A stretch of DNA of 64,000 nucleotides from Thermoplasmatota archaeon. Its GTDB lineage: Archaea > Thermoplasmatota > JAKEGO01. The notes beneath the pieces are model-generated. The model worked only from the letters and a program-made list of their open reading frames with translations. It did not search any database and was not told the DNA's origin. The translations under genes were made by a program, and so were the position numbers. The stretch lies in contig JANQNK010000004.1 of assembly GCA_028279595.1 (NCBI GenBank), positions 124,001 through 188,000 on the forward strand. The letters are read 5' to 3'. Shown in pieces: positions 1-9,900 of the stretch. Position 1 is the first letter of the stretch, and each line of letters opens with the position of its first letter.

Positions 1-1
1 A

Positions 2-193
2 TTCATCGCCGGCGTCCTCTTCGGGCTCCACAAGGGGGAGGAGCTTGACATGTGCGCGGAGATGGGGTGCAGGATGGTCGAGCTGCATGCTGCCTCCGAG
101 GGGGACCAGTTCCCGACCAGGGAAGAGCTCCTTGAATCGATGGCGGCGCCTCCCGCCGGGATCGGCGACGTGGATTTCGTGGCCGAGAAGTGA
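2..193 (+). CDS. PfkB-family carbohydrate kinase, C-terminal end (partial)
   Basis: The window opens inside a reading frame that runs to a TGA at 191-193, giving about 63 residues with no start in the window. The first residues read FIAGVLFGLHKGEELDMC, followed by GCRMVELHAASEGDQFPTR. This matches the end of ribokinase/PfkB-type kinases, where an 'aGDaFvAGfL.GL' helix is followed by an A..a...Ga segment. The catalytic GAGD loop would lie just before the window edge. These enzymes phosphorylate sugars or nucleosides with ATP in the cytoplasm; the substrate cannot be told from this fragment. The assignment rests on a short stretch and is moderate. Codon use and frame are consistent with a real gene. 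Confidence 0.6.
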   Translation, partial: FIAGVLFGLHKGEELDMCAEMGCRMVELHAASEGDQFPTREELLESMAAPPAGIGDVDFVAEK

Positions 194-209
194 CGTGCCG
201 GCAAATCGA

Positions 210-217
210 TTAAATAT
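210..217 (+). promoter_or_regulatory. TATA-like box for the alkyltransferase gene
   Basis: TTAAATAT lies about 25 bases before the ATG at 239, the usual archaeal TATA-to-start-site distance. The transcript would therefore begin almost at the start codon (leaderless). Confidence 0.6.
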
Positions 218-238
218 CCGTCTGTCATAGCGGAGACG

Positions 239-688
239 ATGACATCGGTGGAGGTCGGGGACGATTTCATGCACGCGGTCGTCCACTATTCGGATAGCGG
301 GATCACCGGGGTGGACCTTCGAAGGGGAAGGGCCGGTTACACCGGATCGGACCCATTCGGGGGCGCCGAGTACATCAGGTCGTTCTTCTCCGGCCGGGGA
401 GACCCTCCGATGCCGGAGATCGACATCGAATTCTCGGACTTCCGAAGGAGGGTCTACGATCGACTCGTAGAGGTGCCCTACGGCGAGACCATCACCTACG
501 GAGAGCTTGCTAGGCGTGTTGGAACGGCGCCCAGAGCGATAGGTCAGGCGATGGCCCGGAATCCGGTGCCTATCCTCTACCCATGCCACAGGATAGTCGG
601 GTGCGACGGGCCCGGTGGCTTCGGAGATGACGTTCCGATGAAGGAGTACATGATCGAACTGGAGCGCCGGAACGCTTCGGACAGGTAG
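239..688 (+). CDS. ogt: Methylated-DNA--protein-cysteine methyltransferase
   Basis: This 149-residue protein is a suicide repair enzyme that takes alkyl groups from O6-alkylguanine onto its own cysteine. The active-site motif PCHRIVG is intact, with Cys near residue 116. It is preceded by the typical DNA-binding helix-turn-helix region (VPYGETITYGELARRVG and RAIGQAMARNP). The family's conserved C-terminal G-F-G follows the active site. The first 60 residues form the poorly conserved N-terminal domain and are short, as in archaeal members. The ATG at 239 is chosen because a TATA-like box sits 25 bases upstream. It converges on the glycosyltransferase gene with only 3 bases between stop codons. 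Confidence 0.93.
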   Translation: MTSVEVGDDFMHAVVHYSDSGITGVDLRRGRAGYTGSDPFGGAEYIRSFFSGRGDPPMPEIDIEFSDFRRRVYDRLVEVPYGETITYGELARRVGTAPRAIGQAMARNPVPILYPCHRIVGCDGPGGFGDDVPMKEYMIELERRNASDR

Positions 689-691
689 GCC

Positions 692-2035
692 TCAGGTCCT
701 GTGCTTGGCCGAGTCGCGGATACCCGAGCGTGGATATTTTCGGTAGATGTTGGGGCGCCTGAAGATGAACTCGTCGAGGAAGGCCTGCCATGCCGCGATG
801 GAGTAGATGAACAGGTACGGGAGGATCAGGAATATCGCAGGGACCTCGACCCAGGGGAACCTCCGACCCTCCTTCCTGTCGTGATGAGCCACCAGGAGGA
901 TGGCCAGCGGCGTGAAGAGCGATATGCTAGAAGCTATCAACTGGACCTCGTACGGTACGACCGCCCCGCCGAACATCCCGAAGGTCTTCAGGACGAGGAG
1001 ACAGTAGTACAGTATTACGACAGGAGCGATGAGCGTGGATGACAGGAGGAAGAGTGTGTCCATCAGATGGAAGCCGCGAAGCTCCTTCGACCTGAACGCA
1101 GGCCCGAGGTTCTTGACCGACCCCTGGAGCCATCCGCGATACCACCTGTGCCTCTGGGCATACCAGTCCCTCAGCCCATTGGGGGCCTCCTCGTGGGCCA
1201 TCATCCTCGGGTCGTGGCCGAGATGGTATCCGGCGATCTGCAGCCTTGCCGCCAGGTCCATGTCCTCGGTGAGGATGTCCTCGTCGAACCAACCGAGCCT
1301 GTTCAGGACGTTCCTCCGGATGAAGAAGTTCCCGCCAGTGAGTACCGAGAACCCGCCGATGGCGTATTTCGAGTAGTACTCGACCCTCTCCCTGATGTCG
1401 CGCTCGGCGCCAATGGTCGCGGTCATCAGGTTCGAGGACTTGTTGATGGGCGTGGACCGTCCCTTGACAGCGTCCATTCCACCGGTGAGATGGGACGCAG
1501 CCCGGGCGACGAAGTCCGGAGCCAGGGAGACGTCGGCATCGACGAACCCGATGACATCGGCGTCGACGAGGTCCCTGGCGGCGTTGAGCGCCGGGACCTT
1601 GCCCGGGTCTCCGTAGTACTCGACCATCTGTATCCGGTCGTCGATCCTCGAGAACCTGGCGATTATGCTGCGACTGTGGTCCGTCGTCCCCTGATCGACC
1701 AGGTAGAGGGCCCGGATCCGGCCCCGGTACCTCTGGTTCACGATGGAACGCAGGTGGCGTGGAAGGACCTTGGCCTCGTCGAACACGGGAACGAAGATGT
1801 CGACGGCCGGCCGTGCCCTTCCGGAGGGCTCCTTTATCGCGATGAAGGAGGACCCTATGGAGAGGTAGTAGCGGAGGGTCCCCAGCAAAATGAAGATGAC
1901 GAAGGCCGTGGCGAGGACGGTCCAGTAAAGCGGGAATAGGAACCCCGGGAGGACGAAGATGACGACCAATGCGATGGTTGCAAATACGTATCCCAAGGCC
2001 GCGATCGGGCCTGTCGAGCGGGTCCGGCGCTCCAT
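692..2035 (-). CDS. Membrane-bound family 2 glycosyltransferase (cellulose/hyaluronan-synthase-like)
   Basis: A 447-residue processive-type GT2 enzyme. Two N-terminal membrane segments (about residues 10-55) are followed by a cytoplasmic GT-A domain and three C-terminal membrane helices. The nucleotide-sugar motifs are present: VDAD near residue 167, TEDMD near 258, and QRHRW (the QxxRW motif) near 293. It probably transfers sugars to an extracellular polysaccharide or to lipid; the sugar cannot be predicted. The ATG at 2035 is preferred over an upstream TTG at 2056 because the TATA-like box at 2055-2065 overlaps that TTG and lies 25 bases from the ATG. Given the many Asn-rich surface proteins nearby, a role in surface glycans is plausible but inferred. 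Confidence 0.88.
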   Translation of the reverse strand: MERRTRSTGPIAALGYVFATIALVVIFVLPGFLFPLYWTVLATAFVIFILLGTLRYYLSIGSSFIAIKEPSGRARPAVDIFVPVFDEAKVLPRHLRSIVNQRYRGRIRALYLVDQGTTDHSRSIIARFSRIDDRIQMVEYYGDPGKVPALNAARDLVDADVIGFVDADVSLAPDFVARAASHLTGGMDAVKGRSTPINKSSNLMTATIGAERDIRERVEYYSKYAIGGFSVLTGGNFFIRRNVLNRLGWFDEDILTEDMDLAARLQIAGYHLGHDPRMMAHEEAPNGLRDWYAQRHRWYRGWLQGSVKNLGPAFRSKELRGFHLMDTLFLLSSTLIAPVVILYYCLLVLKTFGMFGGAVVPYEVQLIASSISLFTPLAILLVAHHDRKEGRRFPWVEVPAIFLILPYLFIYSIAAWQAFLDEFIFRRPNIYRKYPRSGIRDSAKHRT

Positions 2036-2054
2036 GCAGGGGTTAGGCCTCCGC

Positions 2055-2065
2055 AATATTTAAAT
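2055..2065 (-). promoter_or_regulatory. TATA-like box for the glycosyltransferase gene
   Basis: On the minus strand this reads ATTTAAATATT, centred 25 bases before the ATG at 2035. It decides the start codon in favour of that ATG. Confidence 0.6.
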
Positions 2066-2219
2066 GAATTCGGGACAAGAGGGTGTTGGGTACTCCAAGG
2101 CAGCGTGATGCGTCGCCGTGGATATGCTGAAAAAACCGCTGGAATGCGGCCCTGTCCGGACGCACTGGAAGGGAAAATCTAAATACCGCATGGATATTAG
2201 CAGGTTGCAGAGGGCTTGC

Positions 2220-3596
2220 ATGTTGAAGAAGAAGAAGGGCGAGGAGCTTCCAGAGCTATCCCTCCAGCCAATGGAGGAGCTTTCGCTGGAACCGCAACCG
2301 CTCCAGGAGCTGAGCCTAGAACCAGAACCGCTCTCCCTGGAGCCTGAGCCAACCCTGTCCCTCGAACCGCAACCCCTTTCTTTGGAGCCGGAGCCTCAAC
2401 AACTCTCGCTGGAGCCTGAGCCCATGCTCTCGCTCGATCCACAGCCCTTGTCATTGGAGCCAGAACCAGCGCCCCTCAGCCTTGAACCGGAGCCGCTGCC
2501 GATGGCGCCGCTGGAACCTACGCCGCCACCGCTTCAGCCCGCAGCCCCCCTCGAACCCACCCCGCCACCCCTACAGCCGGCGGTCGGTCTCGAGCCCACT
2601 CCACCGTCGCTCCAACCTGCAGGCCCGAGCCTCGAGCCTGCGCCGCCTACGCTACAACCCTCTGGTCCCGATCCATTCCTGCAACCGGGTCCGATGCTGA
2701 CCCCCAGCGAGCCGACGCTTCAGCCGGCACCCATGCTGGGCGGTCCGGTGCTCCAGCCGAGCGGTCCGACGCTCGAGCCCGCTGGACCCCCGAGGCTCGA
2801 ACTCCCGCCATTGCCCGAGGAGGAGGAGGACACCTCGGGCCGGTTGAAACTCCCCGATGTCCCGAGGGGACTCGAGGACCGGGACAGGACCCTCCCGGAG
2901 GCGGACGAGATTGCGAAGCTCCAGGAGAAGCTCTACTCTCAGCTCGAGGACGCCACCGAGCGAATGCAGGAGCTCATGGAGGCACAGGGACGGCTCGATG
3001 AGCTGCAGGGAGCCATGAAGGAGATCAACAAGCTCAAGAAGACCCAGCACGAGCTGGAGAACCTCCAGGACCAGAGGCTCAAGGTACTGAAGGAGGCCTC
3101 CACCGGGACCGCGCCGGTCCCGAGACCAGGGGAGTCCAGACCGAAGAGGCCGCCTGGCCAGGCCCGGAAGGTCCCGATACAGCAGGGACCCCCCACGCCA
3201 GCAAAGGGCCCGATGTTGACACCGCCCGGAGTGCAGGCGCCGCCAATGGCACCCGCACCACCGCCGCCCCCGGATGCTGCGGCCATCGGGAAGGACAAGG
3301 TCCTGAAGTGCAACAACTGCGGTGCGATGCTCAAGATCAGCATTCCCGAGGGTAAGAACAGCGTCAACGTGAAGTGTCCGGTTTGCAGCACCGTGGGAGA
3401 GTTCAGGATCGGGTCCAAACCCGCACCTGGAGCCGCCCCCAAGGCGCCTGCGGGGGCACCCGCAGCAGGGGAGGAGCCGGAGAACCTCATCAAGGTGAAG
3501 TGTCCAGCGTGCACCAAGACGTTCAGTGTCGAAAAGACGCCTGGCCCGCAGAAGATACACTGCCCCTACTGCGACACCGAGGGCATGATGAAGTGA
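2220..3596 (+). CDS. Pro/Glu-repeat protein with coiled coil and two C-terminal zinc ribbons
   Basis: A 458-residue modular protein of unknown function, without signal peptide or membrane helix, so probably cytoplasmic. After a lysine-rich start (MLKKKKGEE) come about 25 degenerate repeats of the types LSLEPEP and LEPTPPPLQPA (about residues 10-190). Next are a charged linker, a coiled coil (about 220-300, rich in LQEKLYSQLE-type heptads), and a Pro/Ala-rich linker. Two zinc ribbons end the protein: CNNC...CPVC near 362-390 and CPAC...CPYC near 430-450. The start at 2220 is preferred because a TATA-like box (2179-2188) lies 30-40 bases upstream and after the earlier in-frame starts. The long disordered Pro-rich arm plus paired CxxC ribbons suggests a scaffold or adaptor; this is inference. 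Confidence 0.8.
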   Translation: MLKKKKGEELPELSLQPMEELSLEPQPLQELSLEPEPLSLEPEPTLSLEPQPLSLEPEPQQLSLEPEPMLSLDPQPLSLEPEPAPLSLEPEPLPMAPLEPTPPPLQPAAPLEPTPPPLQPAVGLEPTPPSLQPAGPSLEPAPPTLQPSGPDPFLQPGPMLTPSEPTLQPAPMLGGPVLQPSGPTLEPAGPPRLELPPLPEEEEDTSGRLKLPDVPRGLEDRDRTLPEADEIAKLQEKLYSQLEDATERMQELMEAQGRLDELQGAMKEINKLKKTQHELENLQDQRLKVLKEASTGTAPVPRPGESRPKRPPGQARKVPIQQGPPTPAKGPMLTPPGVQAPPMAPAPPPPPDAAAIGKDKVLKCNNCGAMLKISIPEGKNSVNVKCPVCSTVGEFRIGSKPAPGAAPKAPAGAPAAGEEPENLIKVKCPACTKTFSVEKTPGPQKIHCPYCDTEGMMK

Positions 3597-3637
3597 GCCC
3601 GCAAACCTTTTAATCCCAGCGACCTTCTTATGGAGCG

Positions 3638-3733
3638 ATGAAGCCACGAACCCAGGACCTGATGAAGAAGGCGATCGCCATAGGCTTCGTGCTGTTGCTG
3701 CTGTTCTCCAGCTTCGTCGTCATGTTCAACTGA
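3638..3733 (+). CDS. 31-residue single-pass membrane peptide
   Basis: A short frame begins at an ATG at 3638 and ends at TGA 3731-3733. It encodes a basic N-terminus (MKPRTQDLMKKA) and a single hydrophobic segment of about 18 residues (IGFVLLLLFSSFVVMF). A TATA-like box CTTTTAATC at 3607-3615 lies about 26 bases upstream, and GGAG precedes the start. The length, charge distribution (positive inside) and promoter support a real small membrane protein. No family is recognised. It lies between the zinc-ribbon gene and the giant surface-protein gene on the same strand. Confidence 0.55.
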   Translation: MKPRTQDLMKKAIAIGFVLLLLFSSFVVMFN

Positions 3734-3939
3734 ACGACAAATGTTACCAACCCTTCAGTGGATACTTTCCTTTTCAAGGCACTATAGTTTTGTAATGTAA
3801 ATGTAGTGTTACGATTGATAATCCTTAAAAACCGCTGAAATGTGCGGAAAACCTGCGCAAAACCGCATATTTTCGCCGGAAACCCTTACCAAAATCAATA
3901 TATAGATTGCCAGATTTCGTTTCTGGACTAGGTGATGCA
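3734..3939 (+). promoter_or_regulatory. AT-rich promoter region of the giant surface gene
   Basis: A 206-base AT-rich gap precedes the giant gene. CAATATATAG at 3896-3905 is a good TATA-like box, placing the transcript start near 3926. GGTGA at 3931-3935 acts as ribosome binding site for the ATG at 3940. Imperfect short direct repeats (TGCGGAAAACC / TGCGCAAAACC) at about 3842-3864 could be regulator sites. Confidence 0.55.
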
Positions 3940-6900
3940 ATGACCAAACACATCGCAGTCGGAATTATAGCAGTTGTATCGCTAGCGATGCTCGTGTTCT
4001 GTACCCCAGTCTCCGCTGACTTCGGGGACGATATCCTCTTCGCGGAGATCGGAGGGGAGACCGGACCGGACATGATCGTCGCCGATGCGGAGGCAGGGAC
4101 CGGAGGAGAGGTATACATCCTCCTGGACCCTGACGAGGGTAATTTGACAGTGTCGGACGCCGACATCACATTGACTGGTGCGGCCGGCAGCATGTTCGGG
4201 TCCGGGGTCTCGTTCACCGACATGAACGACGACAACGTGACGGACCTGATAGTGGGAGCTCCGATGGCCGACAACGGGAACGGAACGGTCTATCTCTTCC
4301 TAGGACCTATAGCCAACGGCTCCTACCAGAATGCGAATATTACTCTTGACGCGCCCGAGGACACGCTGGGATTCGGTGCATCGGTCCAGGCCTCCGAGAT
4401 CAACGGGGATACGAGGCCCGACATCGCGATAGCGAGCATCTACCAGCCCGGTGGGAACGGTCTCGTGGGATCGTACTACGATGACATCGACCTGTCCGAA
4501 CTGATGTACGTCCAGGTCGACGACGATATCGATTTCAACTGGGGACTTGGCGCGCCGACGAACCTTAGCGCTGACACCTTCTCGATACGCTGGACCGGTC
4601 TCTTGTACTGCGAGGAGACCGGCGAGCACACCTTCTGGGTGGACGCCGACGATGCTATCCGCGTCTACATCGACGGCGACATGGTCATCGATGCGTGGGG
4701 TGGAGCGCCGAATGCATCGGAAGGTGTGTACCTCCTAGAGGGATATCACGACATCAAGGTCGAGTACGCCGATGATACGCTCGACGCGTACGTGAACCTC
4801 AATTGGACGACGGCATATTCTAGTGGTCCCGTCCCGACCGCGAACCTGGTCCCGTCCTTGTCCAGTCCGTTGTTCATAGTCAACGGAAAGACGAACCTCT
4901 CGAACCTGGAGGTCTCGGACATCCTCGTCGGAGAGGTGATGGGTAGCACATTCGGCAGCGAGATGATCGATTCCGACGAGGGATTGGTGGTGGGCTCCTG
5001 GTCGACCGGCCACGTCTTCATCCATGACGCGGACACGGCCGGAGACACCGAGACCTACTATGCCTATCCACAGTACAAGGGATCAGGGGATGAGACTGGT
5101 GAACCCGTCAGTGATCTGTGGGGCGATGACAATAACTATTACGAGGTCGAGAGAGGGAACAGCGAGGACGATCTGGAAATAGATACGTTCTACATCTACC
5201 AGCTACCGGCAATAGCCCGTCAATACGGGGAGATAGCTGGCGTCAACCTTTTGGTAAGGTGGTCCACCGACCAGTACTACATCTGGCAGGGCAACGGGGA
5301 TATGAACTATGTCCAGTTCGCGATAGAGGGGGATGCATATGAGGACCTCGTTCAGCCGACAAGGACCACAACTGAGGCCACGATCACTGGCAACCTCTAC
5401 AACAAGGGAGTAGATACGTACGGTGAGATCGAGGACCTCAACATACATTTCAACAATGGAGATGTCGGAAGCAGCGCGGATTCGGTCTACTTCGAGTTCA
5501 TCCTGGTGGAGATCGAGGTCTCTCTACCCGTGATGGACGAGTATGTGGACGGACCGGCCTCCTTCGGTATGTCCCTCGCCTCGTATGGCGATGACCTGTA
5601 CGTAGGGGCGCCCTATGCTGGTCCGATGACCAACGATCACGAGCTCGTGGGGATGTCCGGCGGAGGAAGCGCGTACTCCTTCGACATGACATCGTTGCCC
5701 GATGCTGCGGCGGAGGCGGGGGGCATCCTCTTCGGGACGCCCGGGTCCGAGTTCGGAAGCTCGTTGGCCACCGCCGACGGCATGTTGGCCATCGGCGCAC
5801 CTGAAGCATTCCTAGCCGACGACACCGGGGCCGTGTTCCTCGCCGAGGACATGGACCTCTCCGGATCCGGCCTTTGCCCGTACGGATCGGGCAACGCGGG
5901 GACAGTGGTCGCGATGAACGGCACATTGCTCGCCGCGGGAAATCCGGAGACCGACACCATCCATCTCATAGACATCACCGACGCCCCGACCATGGAGGTC
6001 GACAGGTCCGACTCGGTCCATGTGCCGACATCCGAGCAGTACACCATTGACATCAGCTCGACGGGCGTTCTCGCCATCACATCATATACGATCCCTGCCT
6101 GGGACTCCGATTTCAACGGAACTGACTGGATCAGGATGAGCGCCGGGGACCTCGACATGGATGTCGATATCAACACGGCGCCCGGACACGATACACCGGT
6201 AAGCATAGTCGGCAGGAGCCTTGACGGCCTGACATGCGGGCTCGACGTCATCTGGTTCAGGACGATGGAGGACAGCTTCTCCGTCGACGACCTTCACATC
6301 GTACGGGCGGACGGCAAGGCCTTCGCCTCGCCAGAGGGCGGCGTGGCCGGCGAGGTCAGCACGGTGAGGCCGTTCGTAAGGTACAGTGGGCCTGGTACGA
6401 CCGCTACAGACGTGGAGATCTCCACGGGAGGTTCCTACCTGAACCGGACAGTGCCACTGCCGTCGGACCTCATGGTCCTGGGCGACAACCTAACGGTCTC
6501 GAGCTACGGGACGGAGGCCTGGAGGGCCACCGACCAGATGGGCAGCTCGTACACGACAATCTCATTGACCGAGAGCCACTACTCCTGGAGGGTGATCGTC
6601 AACGGTTCATACCTACTCCAGAGGAGCGGATCGGTCGGCCTAAGGTTCTACACGCCGGTCGCGCTCACCTTCGATCAGGTCTCCATCGCGAGGGCGAGCG
6701 GGGATGATAGGAACATCTTCGACGAGACCCTCACGGAGGTCTCCTTCGGCGGGATGCCGTACTACCGTGCGGCAGCCGGAGAGGTCTTCGTATCGGATTG
6801 GACCGATTTCTCGATCGATCCGGACGGCATCTACGCCGTCTCCTTCCACACCCAGACTAACAGCACCAACGAGTTGACGTACTTCTACGGGTCTGGCATC

Positions 6901-9900
6901 GGAGAGACCTATTACAGGACTGGCGATTACAGGAGCGATCCAGACTGGTCCGACAACGCACCTTCGTCCTCGGCGTTCTCTGCCTATCTAATATCGGTGC
7001 AGAGCGAGACGCTCCCATCGGTATCCGGGATCGTATCGATTCCCTGGTACTCGCCCGTTGGCTGGAACTCCATCGGATGGACAGCGACCACTCCGGGCGG
7101 CAGCTCGGTGAGGGGGAGCATCAGGACCGCGGACGATGTGGGCGGTATGCCCGCGAACTGGTCTGCCTGGAGGGGTCCGTCTGGAGAGGACCCGTACCTC
7201 GCACCGTCAGCGATGACTGAAACGTCCTCCTGGATCCAGTACAGGGCCGAACTCGTCACCTCGGACGGGATGGCCCCGATCCTTCACAGTTTCTATCTTG
7301 GGACCACACAGGGCGACGCGGTCCAGGACGAATGGACCACCATCTGGGATCCCACATGGGGCACCGGGGATATTACGGGGATCGAGATGCAGTACCGGCT
7401 GGACAGCCTGTGGACGGGCTCGGTCGGATATCACAACATAACGGTCGGCCTGGGCGGTGAGACCGGTACGTTCATGGTCGAGATGGAATCGAACGCTCCC
7501 AACGGGGTGGTCACCATCTCCGGACGTACGGAGGACATCCAGGCGTACGCGCTAACGGGGGCTGCAATATCACTATCCAACCTTCGGACAGGGAGCATGT
7601 TGAACACGACCTCCGACGGATCGGGCGATTATTCGCTCGACCTCTCGAGCCTGCCTGGCGGCTACATCGACGGGGAGGCATTCATCATAAATGCGACGCA
7701 CATGGGGTCCTTCGGTACGGAGGCCTTCACTATCTACTCGGAGGACGGGGACAGGACGATCGATATCGCCCTAGAGCTCGAGGGGCTCGAGATCTTCGTC
7801 GATCTGCAGGACACACCGTATGGACAGAGGTTCATCAGGATGAACCGGGAGTCGGACGGTGCGGAGACCGATACGCCGGTTGAGGGAGAGGACACGCTCC
7901 TGTCCGCGAGGATCGGTAACAGGGGGCAGCTCGACGCCAAGAACGTCACCCTCGGATTCTTCGACAACGGGACGATCATCGGAGCGGAGCAGAAATTGAA
8001 CATAACCTCCGGAGATGTCGTCGAGATCCAGCAGTGGTGGACGCCAACGCCTGGATGGACGAACCTTTCAGTGAAGGCCTGGGGGATGTGGAACACGGAA
8101 CACTACTTCTGGGCGGACCTCTGGGACTCACCCATCGACTGGGGAGGCGCGGTGGACTTCACGACCGAGGCATACAACACCCCCGACGATCTCAACACAT
8201 GGTGGATCGACGGGGCGGACCCGAACAGCTCCATGGATGGCTGGGATTGGCTGCCCTTCGCATATGGAAGCACGGATGAGGATTACACCTGGCTCGGTGA
8301 ACCGAGTGGGGAGGCGGACTATGTTGAAGCGGGACAGATCGAGATAAGGATAGGCCGCTACAGCGGCTGGGGGAACTCGGGCATGGACGGGGAATCGTCC
8401 GGCGCCTTCGGAACGCAGTTCTACATAGAGCCGGACGCTTTCGCGGAATGGACCGGTGGAAAGGCGATACTCAGGTTCGTCTGGGACTGGGACCAGTGGT
8501 CCGGCACGGAGGAAAGATGCTCCCTGCTGGGACGGATCAGGACCAGGAACGACACCCTTTGGCTGGGGTCAGATGTGAGCACAGCCTACTATCCAAATTC
8601 CTCGGCGGCCATCTACGGAAAGAACGAGGACGAGAACACCAACCAGGACTTCTGGGACCAGAATTTCGTCCAGGACGTAACGTCGATCTTCAACCAGTCG
8701 GGTCATTACTATCTCGACCTAGGCGCATGGGTCGATGACACGTCCCGCAAGGGTGAAGGGGCGAGCGCATCCTTCGATGATATCTCCCTCGAGTTCGTCA
8801 GGGAGGTCACGGACCAGTTCCCCGACAACGACGAGGGGTGGATGAACGTCACGGTACTTCCCAATCAACCTGTGACGCCGTTCAATGCCAGCGTCCAGTT
8901 CATAGACAATTACAATCTCACGGGCCTCAGGGTCAACTTCACCTCGTACACGACCTCCGGATCATGGTCGCTGGACGACAGGGCCAATGGCACGGGACAT
9001 TACGATATCGGAATACCGGCGATCAACTATACCGAGGCTGATATGCTAAATATCGTCGTCGACGATGTCCTGGATGGAGTGCGTTTCCTGGGTTCGTACC
9101 AGACCGTACTCTATTCCTACGAGAGCCCGGCCTCGATCGTGATCCCGCTGTTCAGCTACGGGTTCAGCATGACGCCAGTGAGCACACATGCAGTTCTCTC
9201 ACCCGGTGATTCATTCAATTACTCATTGATGGTCATGAGCGACTCGAACGTCGGTGTTGACATCTATCTGAACGTTACCGGACTTCCGGCAGGATGGGAC
9301 GTGGTCCTGTCCGGATCGAACGTCAACAAGTCTGGAGGTCAGTACACCGTGTGGGTACCAGCTTATGGCTCGGTCACGGTAACCGTATTCCTTGAGCTCG
9401 ACGAGGACCCGCTGTCGTCATTGCCTGGCAACTACTCATGGTCGGTGGACGGCGGGGCGTGGTTCGGAAAGGACTCGATCACCATGCTGTCGGACGTCAT
9501 TCCCGTATACACCTTCGAGATCTCCGATATCGACGTGGAGACCATCGTTCCTGGAGGGACCGTCTTCTACAACGTCACCGTGCTCAGCACCGGCAACGTC
9601 GACAACATCATCGACTTCAACCTCACCGCTCCAGACAACTGGACGGTGCATATCCCGAACACCGCCCTGCCATTGGCAGCGAGCACGAGCGAGAACATCG
9701 TGTTCTACATCACTGCTCCCGATTGGCCCGGAAAGAACATGACCCAGGGAACGGACTACAACCTGACTCTCGACGGGGCGAGCCGGCATTCCGCCGACGC
9801 AGACATGAAGGCGGTCGATCTGGAGATCGGCAGCATTCACGATATCAGACTCGAAGGGGATGACATGGAATGCGAGCCGGGCATCCCGGTGTTCTATCCG

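Noticed and set aside
1067..1939. A 290-codon plus-strand frame opposite the glycosyltransferase
   Set aside because: Antisense shadow of a clear GT2 enzyme with all catalytic motifs.
2652..3647. A 331-codon minus-strand frame opposite the zinc-ribbon gene
   Set aside because: Arises from the repeated Leu-Glu-Pro codons; product is low complexity and has no motif.
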